Shown: positions 1-8,243, counted from the first letter of the stretch. The stretch: 46,986 nt of DNA from an uncultured Geobacter sp. (GCA_903925075.1 CAIYDQ010000287.1:1-46986); one strand, 5' to 3'. Numbers and translations: made by a program. Notes: a model not told the origin generated them from the sequence alone.

Positions 1-82
1 CGCGCGGCCCGTTTTATCCCAACTATCCCGCTCACTTATCTGCTGGTCTCGTCCTCCCTTAAGCCGCACCGCCGCAGGCTGC

Positions 83-91
83 CTCCGAAAT
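83..91 (+). promoter_or_regulatory. Candidate activator box CTCCGAAAT upstream of sigma-54 promoter
   Basis: CTCCGAAAT lies about 144 bases upstream of the predicted sigma-54 start near 231. The same nonamer occurs at 1691, 1710 and 1832, upstream of the second sigma-54 promoter. Its spacing fits an enhancer-binding-protein site. That role is inferred from recurrence and position only. Confidence 0.45.
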
Positions 92-204
92 GCCGTGTCT
101 GTCGGATTTGTCTCGAAAGCCCCCAAAATGTATTCTAGATACTTCAGGCGAATAATGCACTAAATTACGGCTAGTTACCTTTCGGCATGAAAGGTCTGCT
201 GTTG

Positions 205-220
205 TGGCATGTATGCTGCA
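205..220 (+). promoter_or_regulatory. Candidate sigma-54 (-24/-12) promoter of the TRAP binding-protein gene
   Basis: The sequence reads TGGCAT-GTATG-CTGCA, with the invariant GG (206-207) and GC (218-219) separated by exactly 10 bases, as RpoN requires. The predicted start is near 231, leaving a ~147-base leader before the ATG at 378. It is almost identical to the site at 1942-1957, and a CTCCGAAAT box lies about 144 bases upstream of the predicted start. The site deviates from TGGCAC..TTGCA at two positions, so confidence is good but not complete. Confidence 0.72.
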
Positions 221-275
221 AAACACAATTTTATTATTGATGCCCCGGAGTCAGCCAAGCCATCAGCAGGAAAGT

Positions 276-335
276 CCCCTTTGACGAAGGGGGAACCAGA
301 GGGGGATTTGCTTATACTGCCAGAGCAAATCCCCC
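276..335 (+). other. Structured 5' leader with two hairpins ahead of the TRAP gene
   Basis: The first potential hairpin pairs CCCCTT (276-281) with AAGGGG (287-292). The second pairs GGGGGATTTGC (301-311) perfectly with GCAAATCCCCC (325-335). Neither is followed by a T-tract, so they do not look like simple terminators. They lie inside the predicted leader transcript. They may instead be degenerate copies of a common intergenic hairpin repeat. Bases 1-377 otherwise hold no convincing gene. Confidence 0.5.
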
Positions 336-377
336 CCGCACTTTTAAATTCACCAACAAACAAACAGGAGGCTACAC

Positions 378-1421
378 ATGAAACGGTTGCAAAGATGCGT
401 GATGACCCTTGCCGTGATCGCAGCGGGGCTTGGTGCCGGGGTTGCCGGCGCGGCGCAGGAGGTGGTGACCCTGAAGGTTGCCCACTTCCTGCCGACCAGC
501 TCCAATGCGCACCTGAAGGTGATCACCCCCTGGTGCGACAAGGTCAACAAGGAATCGGCGGGCCGGCTCAAGTGCCAGATTTACCCGTCCATGCAACTGG
601 GCGGCACGCCGTCGCAGCTCTTCGACCAGGTGCGCGACGGGGTCGCCGACATCGTCTGGACCGCCCCCACCTACCAGGCGGGGCGCTTCACCAAGACCGA
701 GGTCTTCGAACTGCCGTTCATGGTGAAAAAATCGGAAAGGGCGAGCCAGGCCCTGTGGGAGTACGTGCAGAAGAACGCCTTGGACGAGTTCAAGGGGACC
801 AAGCTGATCTTTCTCCATCTGCACGACGGCGCGCCGCTGCACTTCGGCAAGAAGTCGGTCAAGAATCTGGAAGAGCTGAAGGGCGCCAAGCTGCGCGCGC
901 CCACCCGCCAGGCATCCAAGGCTCTGGCCGCGCTGGGGGCCATTCCTGTGCAGATGCCGGCGCCGGCGGTGCCGGAGGCGATCTCCAAGAACGTGGTCGA
1001 CGGCGCCAGTCTCCCCTGGGAGGTGATGACCGCTCTCAAGATGCAGGAAATCTGCAAAACCCACACGGAAACCGGTCCGGGTCACGCCACCGTTTCCAAC
1101 ACCTTCCTGGTTTTCGCCATGAACCTGAACAAGTACAACAGCCTGCCGCCCGATCTGAAGAAGGTGATCGACCAGAACAGCGGCATCGAGGCGTCCAGGT
1201 GGGCGGGCAAGTCCTGGGACAGCTTTCAGCAACCGGCTAGAAAGATCGCGCAGGACCGCCACAACACCTTCAACGTGTTGACCGACGCCGAGTACCAGCG
1301 CTGGGTAAAGGCCACCCAGGTGGTCGATGAGGAATGGATCAAGGAAGTCGGCGCCAAGGGGGCCAACGGCAAGGCGCTGTTGAGCGACGCCCGCGCCTTG
1401 CTGAAAAAGTACCACGACTGA
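378..1421 (+). CDS. dctP: TRAP transporter periplasmic solute-binding protein (DctP family)
   Basis: A 347-residue exported binding protein of the TRAP transporter DctP family, which captures organic acids in the periplasm. Residues 1-25 form a signal peptide ending near GVAGAAQE. The mature part begins with VTLKVAHFLP, typical of the family, and has the conserved middle block LKGAKLRAPTRQASKALAALGAIPV. The ATG at 378 follows CAGGAGG at 365-371. No DctQ or DctM membrane subunit is adjacent, so the partner must be elsewhere or lost. The gene stands alone between a candidate sigma-54 promoter and a strong terminator. Its promoter matches that of the CoA-transferase gene downstream, suggesting a substrate shared with the aromatic or short-chain acid cluster. 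The ligand cannot be told from sequence. Confidence 0.93.
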   Translation: MKRLQRCVMTLAVIAAGLGAGVAGAAQEVVTLKVAHFLPTSSNAHLKVITPWCDKVNKESAGRLKCQIYPSMQLGGTPSQLFDQVRDGVADIVWTAPTYQAGRFTKTEVFELPFMVKKSERASQALWEYVQKNALDEFKGTKLIFLHLHDGAPLHFGKKSVKNLEELKGAKLRAPTRQASKALAALGAIPVQMPAPAVPEAISKNVVDGASLPWEVMTALKMQEICKTHTETGPGHATVSNTFLVFAMNLNKYNSLPPDLKKVIDQNSGIEASRWAGKSWDSFQQPARKIAQDRHNTFNVLTDAEYQRWVKATQVVDEEWIKEVGAKGANGKALLSDARALLKKYHD

Positions 1422-1450
1422 AGGCTTGAGAAATGCGCAGCGCGAGCTTG

Positions 1451-1486
1451 AAAAAAAATCCCCCTGCAAACCAGGGGGATTTTTTT
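1451..1486. terminator. Strong bidirectional intrinsic terminator
   Basis: An A-tract, then TCCCCCTG, loop CAAAC, CAGGGGGA and a T-tract. The stem is perfect and flanked by A and T runs on either side, so it would work in both directions. It lies about 30 bases past the TRAP gene stop and isolates that gene from the next unit. Confidence 0.9.
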
Positions 1487-1690
1487 GCGTGCGCGCCCAA
1501 GCGTTGCCGGCAGGGGCGAACCTTGAGTTCGCCCTTCGCGCCCCGCCCCGACCGGCGCGCCCTGACGGGCAACTTATAAAACGCTGCATTGAAAGCCCGT
1601 CAGCTCCGCTGGAAGCGCCAAGTCGCCAGGCTTGGGCCGCGGTCTATTAGCCCGTCGGCGGCACGTCCCTCTCCCCAGACTCTCTGTCTG

Positions 1691-1840
1691 CTCCGAAATA
1701 TCGTATCTGCTCCGAAATCTAGTAGTCGGCTGCGGCGCCGGCTTCAGGGGTTTTTGGGGGCAGTTGCACCGGGTTTCCGCGGCTTGGCCGGCAACTGCGG
1801 GCGGCTGTGGCGCTGCTTGCTTGTGCGAGGCCTCCGAAAT
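1691..1840 (+). promoter_or_regulatory. Three CTCCGAAAT boxes upstream of the second sigma-54 promoter
   Basis: CTCCGAAAT occurs at 1691-1699, 1710-1718 (19 bases apart) and 1832-1840. The last is about 132 bases upstream of the predicted start near 1968, close to the -144 seen upstream of the TRAP gene. These are candidate binding sites for a shared sigma-54 activator. The stretch 1490-1940 contains no convincing gene. Confidence 0.45.
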
Positions 1841-1941
1841 ATCGTGGTTGTTGCGTGGACTGCTGCAACTAGAATGTGATTGCGAGAAAAAATTGCTTAT
1901 ATGACGTATGGTTAGCTGCGTGGTGTGCGTGCCTGTGGATG

Positions 1942-1957
1942 TGGCATACTTGCTGCA
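1942..1957 (+). promoter_or_regulatory. Candidate sigma-54 promoter of the CoA-transferase / acetate symporter unit
   Basis: TGGCAT-ACTTG-CTGCA, with GG at 1943-1944 and GC at 1955-1956 separated by 10 bases. It matches the 205-220 site over most of TGTGGCAT...TGCTGCAAAACA. The predicted start is near 1968, about 130 bases before the coding region. Confidence 0.72.
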
Positions 1958-1989
1958 AAACAGGATTATATAACCCCGGCTCGACTCCG

Positions 1990-2025
1990 ACTATGGGAAC
2001 TATGGGAACTATGGGAACTATGGCG
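1990..2025 (+). repeat. Tandem 9-bp repeat (ACTATGGGA x4)
   Basis: Three exact copies of ACTATGGGA and a fourth ACTATGGCG lie head to tail inside the predicted leader of the CoA-transferase gene. It is one of several 7- to 9-bp arrays in this window. Such an array can change length by slippage. Confidence 0.9.
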
Positions 2026-2099
2026 AATCGGACTGATGGGGATGGGACTGATGGAAATACAATGCGCGGGGCAGGTAGCGTGAAAAGGGGATGCACTGC

Positions 2100-3665
2100 A
2101 TGAACGAAAAGAGCGAGCTGTTGAAGAGAATCAGGCGGACTAGCCTCCACAGTAAAATCACCAGGGCCGAGGATACTATCCCCCTTTTCAAAAGCGGCAT
2201 GTACCTCGGTTTCTCCGGCTTCGCCGAGGGTCACCCGAAAACGGTCCCCGGCCTCTTGGCCGATTACGTGGAGAACAACGGACTGGCCGGCAAGATGAAA
2301 TTCAACGTCTATACCGGAGCTTCCATCGGCACGGACGTGGACGACCGCTGGGCCCGGCTCGGCATGCTGGACCGGCGCTGGCCCCATCAGCAGGGAAACT
2401 CCATCCGCAAGGCGATCAACGCGGGCGAGGTGCACTTCGGCGACCGTTACCTCTCCTCCTACGCCCAGGATTTCGGCTACGGCTTCTACACCCTGGACAA
2501 CGGCGGCAAGATCGACATAGCCATCATCGAGGCGAGCTGCATCACGGAGGAGGGGGGCATCGTGCCGACGCTGGCGGTGGGGATCATCTCGGAAATCATC
2601 GCCCGGGCGGAAAAGGTCATCATCGAGATCAATACCAAACTCCCTTCCCTGGAAGGGATCCACGACTGCGTCGGCGTCGATCTGCCGCCCAACAAGAAGG
2701 TCTACAACATTCTGAGCGTGAGGGACCGGATCGGCTCCACCAGCATACCCTGCGATCCCGACAAGATCGTGGCCATCGTGGAATCCTGCAAGGATCCGGT
2801 CGGACGCCCCCTGGGCGCGCCGGACGGCAGTTCGGTGCTGATCGCCGACCACATTATCGAGTTCCTGCAGGCCGAGGTGAAAAGCGGCCGGCTGCCGAAA
2901 AATCTGCTGCCGCTGCAGTCGGGGGTGGGATCGATCGCCAACGCGGTGGTCGGCGGCATCCTCAATAGCCCCTTCGAAAACCTGACCGTCTGGACCGAGG
3001 TGCTGCAAGACAACCTGTTGGACATGTTCGATTCCGGCAAGCTCGACTACGTCACCACCGCCTCCTTCTCGCTTTCGGAAAACGGCATCAAGCGCCTTTT
3101 GGCCAATTGGGACAGCTACACCTCGCGCACGCTGCTGCGGCCGATCCAGATCACCAACCACGCCGAGCCGGTGCGCCGGCTCGGCCTGATCTCGATGAAC
3201 ACGCCGGTGGAGTTCGACATCTACGCCCACGTCAACTCCTCCATCGTCAACGGCTCCAAGCTATTGAACGGGGTGGGCGGCTCGGGCGACTTCATGCGCA
3301 ACGCCTATCTGTCGATCATGCACACCCCGTCCACCCGCCCCTCTGCCAGCGACCCCAACGGCGTCAGCTGCGTGGTGCCGATGGTGACCCACGTGGATCA
3401 CACCGAGCACGACCTGGACGTGCTGGTGACCGAGCAGGGGCTGGCCGACCTGCGCGGGCTCTCGCCCCGGCAGCGGGCGCAGCGCATCATCGACAAGTGC
3501 GCGCACCCGGAGTACCGGCCGATCCTGCAGGATTACTTCGACCGCTCGCTGAAGGAGTGCCTGGCGAGCAACAGCGCGCATCAGCCGCACATGCTCTACA
3601 AGGCGTACAACATGCACAAAAACCTGGAAGAAACGGGGACCATGAAGCTGGCCAGTTGGGACTGA
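2100..3665 (+). CDS. Acetyl-CoA hydrolase/transferase family CoA-transferase
   Basis: A 521-residue class I CoA-transferase of the AarC/Ach1 family, which moves CoA between acyl-CoA and free acids such as acetate or succinate. The probable catalytic glutamate is Glu300 in VWTEVLQD. The C-terminal motifs GVGGSGDF and TEQGLADLRGLSP are conserved. The ATG at 2100 is preferred because AAGGGG at 2085-2090 lies at proper distance. The ATG at 2091 abuts that site. The next genes are the DUF485/ActP acetate symporter pair, so acetate activation is the simplest role. A succinyl-CoA:benzoate CoA-transferase has been described in Geobacter metallireducens, and the location beside aromatic genes under a sigma-54 promoter makes an aromatic acid substrate a serious alternative. 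Confidence 0.9.
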   Translation: MNEKSELLKRIRRTSLHSKITRAEDTIPLFKSGMYLGFSGFAEGHPKTVPGLLADYVENNGLAGKMKFNVYTGASIGTDVDDRWARLGMLDRRWPHQQGNSIRKAINAGEVHFGDRYLSSYAQDFGYGFYTLDNGGKIDIAIIEASCITEEGGIVPTLAVGIISEIIARAEKVIIEINTKLPSLEGIHDCVGVDLPPNKKVYNILSVRDRIGSTSIPCDPDKIVAIVESCKDPVGRPLGAPDGSSVLIADHIIEFLQAEVKSGRLPKNLLPLQSGVGSIANAVVGGILNSPFENLTVWTEVLQDNLLDMFDSGKLDYVTTASFSLSENGIKRLLANWDSYTSRTLLRPIQITNHAEPVRRLGLISMNTPVEFDIYAHVNSSIVNGSKLLNGVGGSGDFMRNAYLSIMHTPSTRPSASDPNGVSCVVPMVTHVDHTEHDLDVLVTEQGLADLRGLSPRQRAQRIIDKCAHPEYRPILQDYFDRSLKECLASNSAHQPHMLYKAYNMHKNLEETGTMKLASWD

Positions 3666-3723
3666 AGCCGAGAGGGGGGAACCTCGCGGCCCGAACGGGA
3701 CTTAAATTTAAAGGAGTTCGCAG

Positions 3724-4044
3724 ATGAAACAGCAACAGAAAGACTGGACGGCGATTGCCAGGATGCCCAAATTTATAGAACTGCACAGCAAAAAAAAATC
3801 GTTCCTGCTCACTCTTTGGTGCCTTGGGTCGATCATCTTCTTCCTGCTGCCGGTCTGCGCCGGCTACGCGCCGGGGCTCATGAAGATCAGGATCGTCGGC
3901 CGGCTCAACTTCTTCTATTTCTTCTGTCTGCTGGAGTTCGCCATGATCTGGGGGATCGCGGTCTACTATACCCACAAGTCCAACACCTATTTCGATCCCC
4001 TCACCAAAGAGGTGCTGGCCGAGATCAACAAAGGAGCGCAATGA
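3724..4044 (+). CDS. DUF485 small membrane protein, partner of ActP symporter
   Basis: A 106-residue inner membrane protein with two predicted helices, around residues 26-45 and 62-82, and a charged N-terminus. DUF485 proteins are typically encoded just before an acetate/solute:sodium symporter, as here. The ATG follows TTAAAGGAG with normal spacing, and the stop codon overlaps the start of the next gene (ATGATGA at 4041). Translational coupling with the symporter is therefore likely. Its exact role is not known, but it is thought to act with the permease. Confidence 0.9.
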   Translation: MKQQQKDWTAIARMPKFIELHSKKKSFLLTLWCLGSIIFFLLPVCAGYAPGLMKIRIVGRLNFFYFFCLLEFAMIWGIAVYYTHKSNTYFDPLTKEVLAEINKGAQ

Positions 4045-6026
4045 TGAGACGTTTTGCCCTGCTGGCCACGCTCCTTTTCTGTTCCCTGGCCGTCTCCACG
4101 TTGGCTTTGGCGACGCCCCCCGCGGATCAGGCCGCGCCGACGGCCCAGCTCTCGCCGGCCGCCGGAGGCGCCGCTCCCGCCGCCGCAACCGCTTCCGCGC
4201 CTGCCACCGCGCCGGCGGCCCAGGGCGCCGCCAAGGCGGCCGCTCCGCTCGCCAAGGAGATGAAGACCAACAAGGCCATCACCATGAGCATGTTCGTGGC
4301 GATCATCGTCTTCACCGCGCTGATCGTGCTCAAGGCGGCCAAGAGCACCAAGACCACCGCCGACTACTACACGGCCGGGGGAGGGATCTCGGGGCTGCAA
4401 AACGGCTGGGCAATTGCCGGCGATTACCTGTCCGCCGCCACCTTTCTGGGGATAGCGGGCCTCACCTCCATCTTCGGCGCCGACGGCTACATGTACGCGG
4501 TCGGCCCCTTCTTCTCCTTCGTCACCATCCTCTTGGTGATCGCCGAGCCCTGCCGCAACGCCGGCAAATACACGCTCGGCGACATCCTGTCGCTTCGTTC
4601 CACCTCCAAGGTGGTGCGCGGCACCGCGGCCCTGTCGGCGGTGGTGGTCTCCACCTTCTACCTCCTGGGGCAGATGGTCGGGGCCGGCAAGCTGATGCAG
4701 ATGCTGCTCGGCATCCCCTACAACGTGGCCATCGTCGGCGTCGGCGTGCTGATGATCCTCTACGTCACCTTCGGCGGCATGAAGGCCACCACCTGGGTGC
4801 AGATCATCAAGGCGTTCCTGCTGATGACCAGCGGCGTGGTGATCACCTTGCTCCTCTTGTGGCGGTTCCATTTCAACATGGGCGCGTTCTTCGACGCGGT
4901 CGCCTCCAGCGGTCCGGTGCAGGACCACGTGCGCGGGCTCTTGAAACACGTGACCCCCGAGCCCGGCTTCGACTACGGCCAGCGCTTCCTGGAACCGGGG
5001 CTGATCCTCAAGGACCCGCTGGACCAGATCTCCCTGGGGCTCGCCTTCGCCCTGGGCGCCACCGGACTGCCGCACATCATGATGCGCTTCTTCACGGTGC
5101 CCGACGCCAAGCAGGCCAGAAAGAGCGTGGTGATCTCCATGGTGCTGGTGGGCGCCTTCATGATGATGGTGCCGATCATCGGCTTCGGCGCCGCCCTGTT
5201 CATCTCCCCGCAGCAGGTGACTGCCGTTGACCGCGGCGGCAACATGGCGGCCCCGATGATCGCCCAGTTCGTGGGGGGGGGCGCCGGCACCCTGAGCGGC
5301 GACATCCTGTTGGCCTTCGTTTGCGCGGTCGCCTTCTCCACCATCATCGCGGTGGTCTCCGGCCTGATCCTGGCGGTCTCCGCCGCCGTGGCCCACGACT
5401 TCTACGTGAACGTCCTGAAGGACGGCAAACCCAACCAGGGGATGCAGCTGAAGGTCGCCAAGATCTCCGCCTTCGTGATCGGCGCCATCGCCATCGTGCT
5501 CGGCATCGCCTGTGAAAAGCAGAATATCGCCCACCTGGTGGTGCTGGCCTTCGCCGTGGTCGCCTCCAGCAACCTGCCGGTGATCGTGCTCTCCCTCTTC
5601 TGGAAGCGCTTCAACGCCGGCGGCATCGTCACCGGCCTGAGCGTCGGCGCCCTGTTCACCATCGGCCTGGTGCTGGTTTCGCCCAACATGACCTATCCCA
5701 AGAAAATCGCGGCCGACGCCAAGAAGGTGGTGGTCGTCTTGGAGAAAAAGCAGGCGGAAGGCGGCCTGCTGGCGGACAAGGAGCTGAAGGCGCTGGAGAA
5801 GGCGCGGGGCGAGTACGACAAGAACAAGGACGGCACCTCGCTGGTGGGGCTGGACGGGCCTGCCTTTCCGCTGAAGAACCCGGCCATACTCTCGGCTCCC
5901 ATAGGCTTTCTGGCAGCCATCTTCGGCACCTTCCTGTTCGGCAGCCGGAAAGAGGAGGATATGTTCGACGAGCTGTATATCAGGCAGAACACCGGCTACG
6001 GCATCGCCGACGCTTCGGATCATTGA
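4041..6026 (+). CDS. actP: Sodium:solute symporter, acetate permease ActP-like
   Basis: A 661-residue symporter of the SSS family, related to the acetate/glycolate permease ActP. It has a signal-like N-terminus, then an unusually long Ala/Pro-rich segment (about residues 25-75), then about 13 membrane helices. Family motifs include DYYTAGGGISGLQNGWAIAGDYLSAATFLG and the helix with VAFSTIIAVVSGLILAVSAAVAHD. A hydrophilic loop of about 50 residues (KKIAADAKKVVVVLEKK...) sits near the C-terminus and is longer than in E. coli ActP. The start overlaps the DUF485 gene; ATG 4044 is an alternative. Together with the CoA-transferase upstream it forms an uptake and activation unit for acetate or a similar short acid. 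Confidence 0.92.
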   Translation: MMRRFALLATLLFCSLAVSTLALATPPADQAAPTAQLSPAAGGAAPAAATASAPATAPAAQGAAKAAAPLAKEMKTNKAITMSMFVAIIVFTALIVLKAAKSTKTTADYYTAGGGISGLQNGWAIAGDYLSAATFLGIAGLTSIFGADGYMYAVGPFFSFVTILLVIAEPCRNAGKYTLGDILSLRSTSKVVRGTAALSAVVVSTFYLLGQMVGAGKLMQMLLGIPYNVAIVGVGVLMILYVTFGGMKATTWVQIIKAFLLMTSGVVITLLLLWRFHFNMGAFFDAVASSGPVQDHVRGLLKHVTPEPGFDYGQRFLEPGLILKDPLDQISLGLAFALGATGLPHIMMRFFTVPDAKQARKSVVISMVLVGAFMMMVPIIGFGAALFISPQQVTAVDRGGNMAAPMIAQFVGGGAGTLSGDILLAFVCAVAFSTIIAVVSGLILAVSAAVAHDFYVNVLKDGKPNQGMQLKVAKISAFVIGAIAIVLGIACEKQNIAHLVVLAFAVVASSNLPVIVLSLFWKRFNAGGIVTGLSVGALFTIGLVLVSPNMTYPKKIAADAKKVVVVLEKKQAEGGLLADKELKALEKARGEYDKNKDGTSLVGLDGPAFPLKNPAILSAPIGFLAAIFGTFLFGSRKEEDMFDELYIRQNTGYGIADASDH

Positions 6027-6130
6027 GGATGGGAATTTCTGGGAGGAATGGGAATGCTGGGAGGAATGGGAAATCCCCGGGGGAGTGCCGGTAAGTCCCG
6101 GTAAGTCCCCGGGAGTCCGGGGGCTGGAAT
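6026..6130 (+). repeat. Low-complexity repeats after actP
   Basis: An 18-bp unit (GGGAATGCTGGGAGGAAT, made of two similar 9-mers) recurs with variation over 6030-6080. It is followed by CCGGTAAGTC repeats to about 6115. Bases 6027-6348 otherwise hold only the promoter/operator described separately. Confidence 0.7.
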
Positions 6131-6270
6131 TCTTTGAGGTTGATGGGGGCTGCCTGCTGCCGGCGACGCTGCTTTTCGCGCCGGCGGCAGGGACCCTAAC
6201 TATGGAAGCGGTGTGGCTTTTTTCGACTCGATGGCTATGTTGACTGCATCAACATTCTGATTGATATCGC

Positions 6271-6316
6271 TTGACAAGTAAAAAGGTATTGTGGTACCAA
6301 TTTACCTCCATACTAT
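6271..6316 (+). promoter_or_regulatory. Promoter with shared inverted-repeat operator, upstream of bamQ-type gene
   Basis: TTGACA at 6271 is followed by an inverted repeat. GTAAAAAGGTA (6278-6288), spacer TTGTGG and TACCAATTTAC (6295-6305) match at 9 of 11 arm positions. A possible -10 is TACTAT (6311-6316), or an extended TGG-TACCAA at 6292-6300. The same layout occurs at 13701-13745 before the SDR/thiolase operon, which suggests one regulator controls both. Confidence 0.65.
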
Positions 6317-6348
6317 CTAAAAAATCTACACAATCAGGAGGAGGGTTT

Positions 6349-7428
6349 ATGTCGAATGTAGCGTATCGGTGGTCTATGACAGCTGTGGGCGAGCCCATGA
6401 TTAAAAGTGAGTTCGATCCGTTTTCGCCGGCTGCCGGCGAAGTGGTGGTGGAGGTGGCCGGCTGCGGTGTGTGCCACACCGATCTCGGCTACTACTATGA
6501 CGGCGTGCGCTTCAACCATGCTCCTCCCCTGACGTTGGGCCACGAAATCAGCGGCCGGGTGGTCGCCACCGGCGCGGGCGCCGAGGCTTGGCAGGGGAAG
6601 GCCGTGCTCATCCCGGCGGTCGTTCCCTGCGGCACGTGCGACCTCTGCCTTTCCGGTCACGGCACCATCTGCCGCAAACAGCAGATGCCGGGTAACGATA
6701 TCCAAGGCGGCTTCGGCACCCATATAACGGTGCCCAGCACCGGCCTTTGCCCGGTGGACGAGCAGCGCCTGCAAGCCGCAGGCTACGCGCTCTCCGACAT
6801 CTCGGTGGTGGCCGACGCCGTCACCACGCCTTACCAGGCTGCGGTGCAGGCCAAGGTGGGTCCGGGAGACCTGGCGATCGTGGTCGGGGTAGGCGGAGTG
6901 GGCGGCTATGCCGTGCAGGTGGCGCGCGCCCTGGGCGCAACTGTGGTGGCGATCGACGTGGACCAGGCCAAACTCGACCTGATGGCCAACCACGGCGCCA
7001 GCCTCACCATCAACACCCGCGAGGTCCATGGGCGCGATCTGAAGAAGAAGATCCTGGCCTTCGTCAAGGAGAACAAGCTTCCCGAGACCTGCTGGAAGAT
7101 TTTCGAGTGCTCCGGCAGCACCGCCGGCCAGGAGACGGCCTACGGGCTCCTTACCTTCGGGGCGACCCTGTCGGTGGTCGGCTTCACCATGGACAAGCTG
7201 GAACTGCGCCTCTCCAACCTGATGGCCTTCCACGCCAGCGCCCTCGGCAACTGGGGCTGCCTGGTGGAACTCTACCCGGAGGCGCTGGACCTGGTGCTGG
7301 ACGGCAAGGTGGACCTGAAGCCGTTCATCGTCACCCATCAGTTGGACGAGATCAACGAAGTGTTCCACGACGTCCATGCCAGAAAGATCACCAGAAGGGT
7401 GATCCTGGCGCCGAAAGGGAGGATCTAA
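6349..7428 (+). CDS. bamQ: 6-hydroxycyclohex-1-ene-1-carbonyl-CoA dehydrogenase
   Basis: A 359-residue zinc-type alcohol dehydrogenase matching the Had/BamQ group. It oxidises 6-hydroxycyclohex-1-ene-1-carbonyl-CoA with NAD in the benzoyl-CoA degradation pathway. The N-terminal region has the catalytic zinc motifs [16 protein letters not shown] and GHE, and the structural zinc cluster [15 protein letters not shown]. The nucleotide fold shows [15 protein letters not shown] around residue 180. The phrase [28 protein letters not shown] is characteristic of this subfamily. ATG 6349 follows CAGGAGGAGG. The hydratase gene begins one base after its stop, and the two enzymes catalyse consecutive steps. 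Confidence 0.9.
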   Translation: MSNVAYRWSMTAVGEPMIKSEFDPFSPAAGEVVVEVAGCGVCHTDLGYYYDGVRFNHAPPLTLGHEISGRVVATGAGAEAWQGKAVLIPAVVPCGTCDLCLSGHGTICRKQQMPGNDIQGGFGTHITVPSTGLCPVDEQRLQAAGYALSDISVVADAVTTPYQAAVQAKVGPGDLAIVVGVGGVGGYAVQVARALGATVVAIDVDQAKLDLMANHGASLTINTREVHGRDLKKKILAFVKENKLPETCWKIFECSGSTAGQETAYGLLTFGATLSVVGFTMDKLELRLSNLMAFHASALGNWGCLVELYPEALDLVLDGKVDLKPFIVTHQLDEINEVFHDVHARKITRRVILAPKGRI

Positions 7429-7429
7429 C

Positions 7430-8200
7430 ATGAGCGAACAACCTTTGAAAGTAGCCCTGGAGCGCGACGGCAAACTGCTGAGGCTCACCTTGGCCCGTCC
7501 CAAAGCGAACATCGTCGACGCCGCCATGATCGCCGCCCTGCGCGCGGCTTTGAGCGAGCACCTGCCAAGCGCCAAGCTGCGCGGCGTGCTGCTGGGCGCC
7601 GAAGGCCCGCACTTCAGCTTCGGCGCCAGCGTGGACGAGCACATGCCCGGGCTTTGCGGCGACATGCTGGGCGCGTTGCATGCCCTGGTGCTGCAACTGG
7701 TGGAGGCTCCGGTGCCGGTGCTGGTCGCGGTGCGCGGCCAATGCCTGGGAGGCGGACTCGAGGTCGCCGCCGCGGGACACCTGATCTTCGCAGCCCCCGG
7801 CGCCATGCTGGGCCAGCCGGAAATCAAACTGGCCGTGTTCGCCCCTGCCGCCTCCTGCCTGCTTCCCGAGCGCATCAGCCAGGCCGCGGCCGACGATCTG
7901 CTCTTCTCCGGGCGCAGCATCGACGCCCAGGAAGGTTTCCGGATCGGACTGGTGCACGCGGTGGCCGAAGATCCCGAGCAGGCGGCGTTGGATTATTTCG
8001 ACCAGTACCTGGCCCCGGTCAGCGCCAGCACCCTGCGCTTCTCGGTGCGCGCCTCGCGCGCGGAGACCACCAAGCGCATCCGCGCCAAGGTGGAGTTCGT
8101 GGAAAAGATGTACCTGGAAGAGCTGATGGCGACCCACGACGCGGTGGAAGGCCTGACCGCCTTCGTCGGCAAGCGCCCCGCCGTCTGGCAGGACCGCTAG
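7430..8200 (+). CDS. bamR: Cyclohexa-1,5-diene-1-carbonyl-CoA hydratase
   Basis: A 256-residue crotonase-fold protein of the Dch/BamR group. It adds water to the cyclic dienoyl-CoA made by benzoyl-CoA reductase. The oxyanion-hole region FSFGASVDEHMP and the glutamates in GQCLGGGLEVAAAG and LGQPEIKLAVF are visible. The C-terminus ends AVEGLTAFVGKRPAVWQDR. The identification rests on family sequence and on coupling to the dehydrogenase of the next step, separated by a single base. A general enoyl-CoA hydratase is less likely given this neighbour. Confidence 0.87.
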   Translation: MSEQPLKVALERDGKLLRLTLARPKANIVDAAMIAALRAALSEHLPSAKLRGVLLGAEGPHFSFGASVDEHMPGLCGDMLGALHALVLQLVEAPVPVLVAVRGQCLGGGLEVAAAGHLIFAAPGAMLGQPEIKLAVFAPAASCLLPERISQAAADDLLFSGRSIDAQEGFRIGLVHAVAEDPEQAALDYFDQYLAPVSASTLRFSVRASRAETTKRIRAKVEFVEKMYLEELMATHDAVEGLTAFVGKRPAVWQDR

Positions 8201-8218
8201 CAGCCCCTCCCCGTTAAA

Positions 8219-8243
8219 GCCCCCTCCCGCAAGGGAGGGGGAG
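8219..8243 (-). terminator. GC-rich hairpin after bamR
   Basis: CCCCCTCCC-GCAA-GGGAGGGGG forms a strong stem-loop. Only the minus-strand side has a short T-rich tail (CTTTAA), so on the plus strand it may be a processing or attenuation site, or just a common intergenic hairpin. The rest of 8201-8368 holds TTTGCGCC repeats and the AGAAGGAG ribosome site of the next gene. Confidence 0.5.

Noticed and set aside
175..363. Short minus-strand reading frame opposite the TRAP leader
   Set aside because: It overlaps the sigma-54 promoter and hairpin leader, has no ribosome site and no recognisable protein features.
3987..6023. 678-codon minus-strand frame opposite actP
   Set aside because: It is His/Asp/Gly-rich low-complexity sequence typical of the complement of a GC-rich membrane protein gene. 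The plus-strand symporter is unambiguous.
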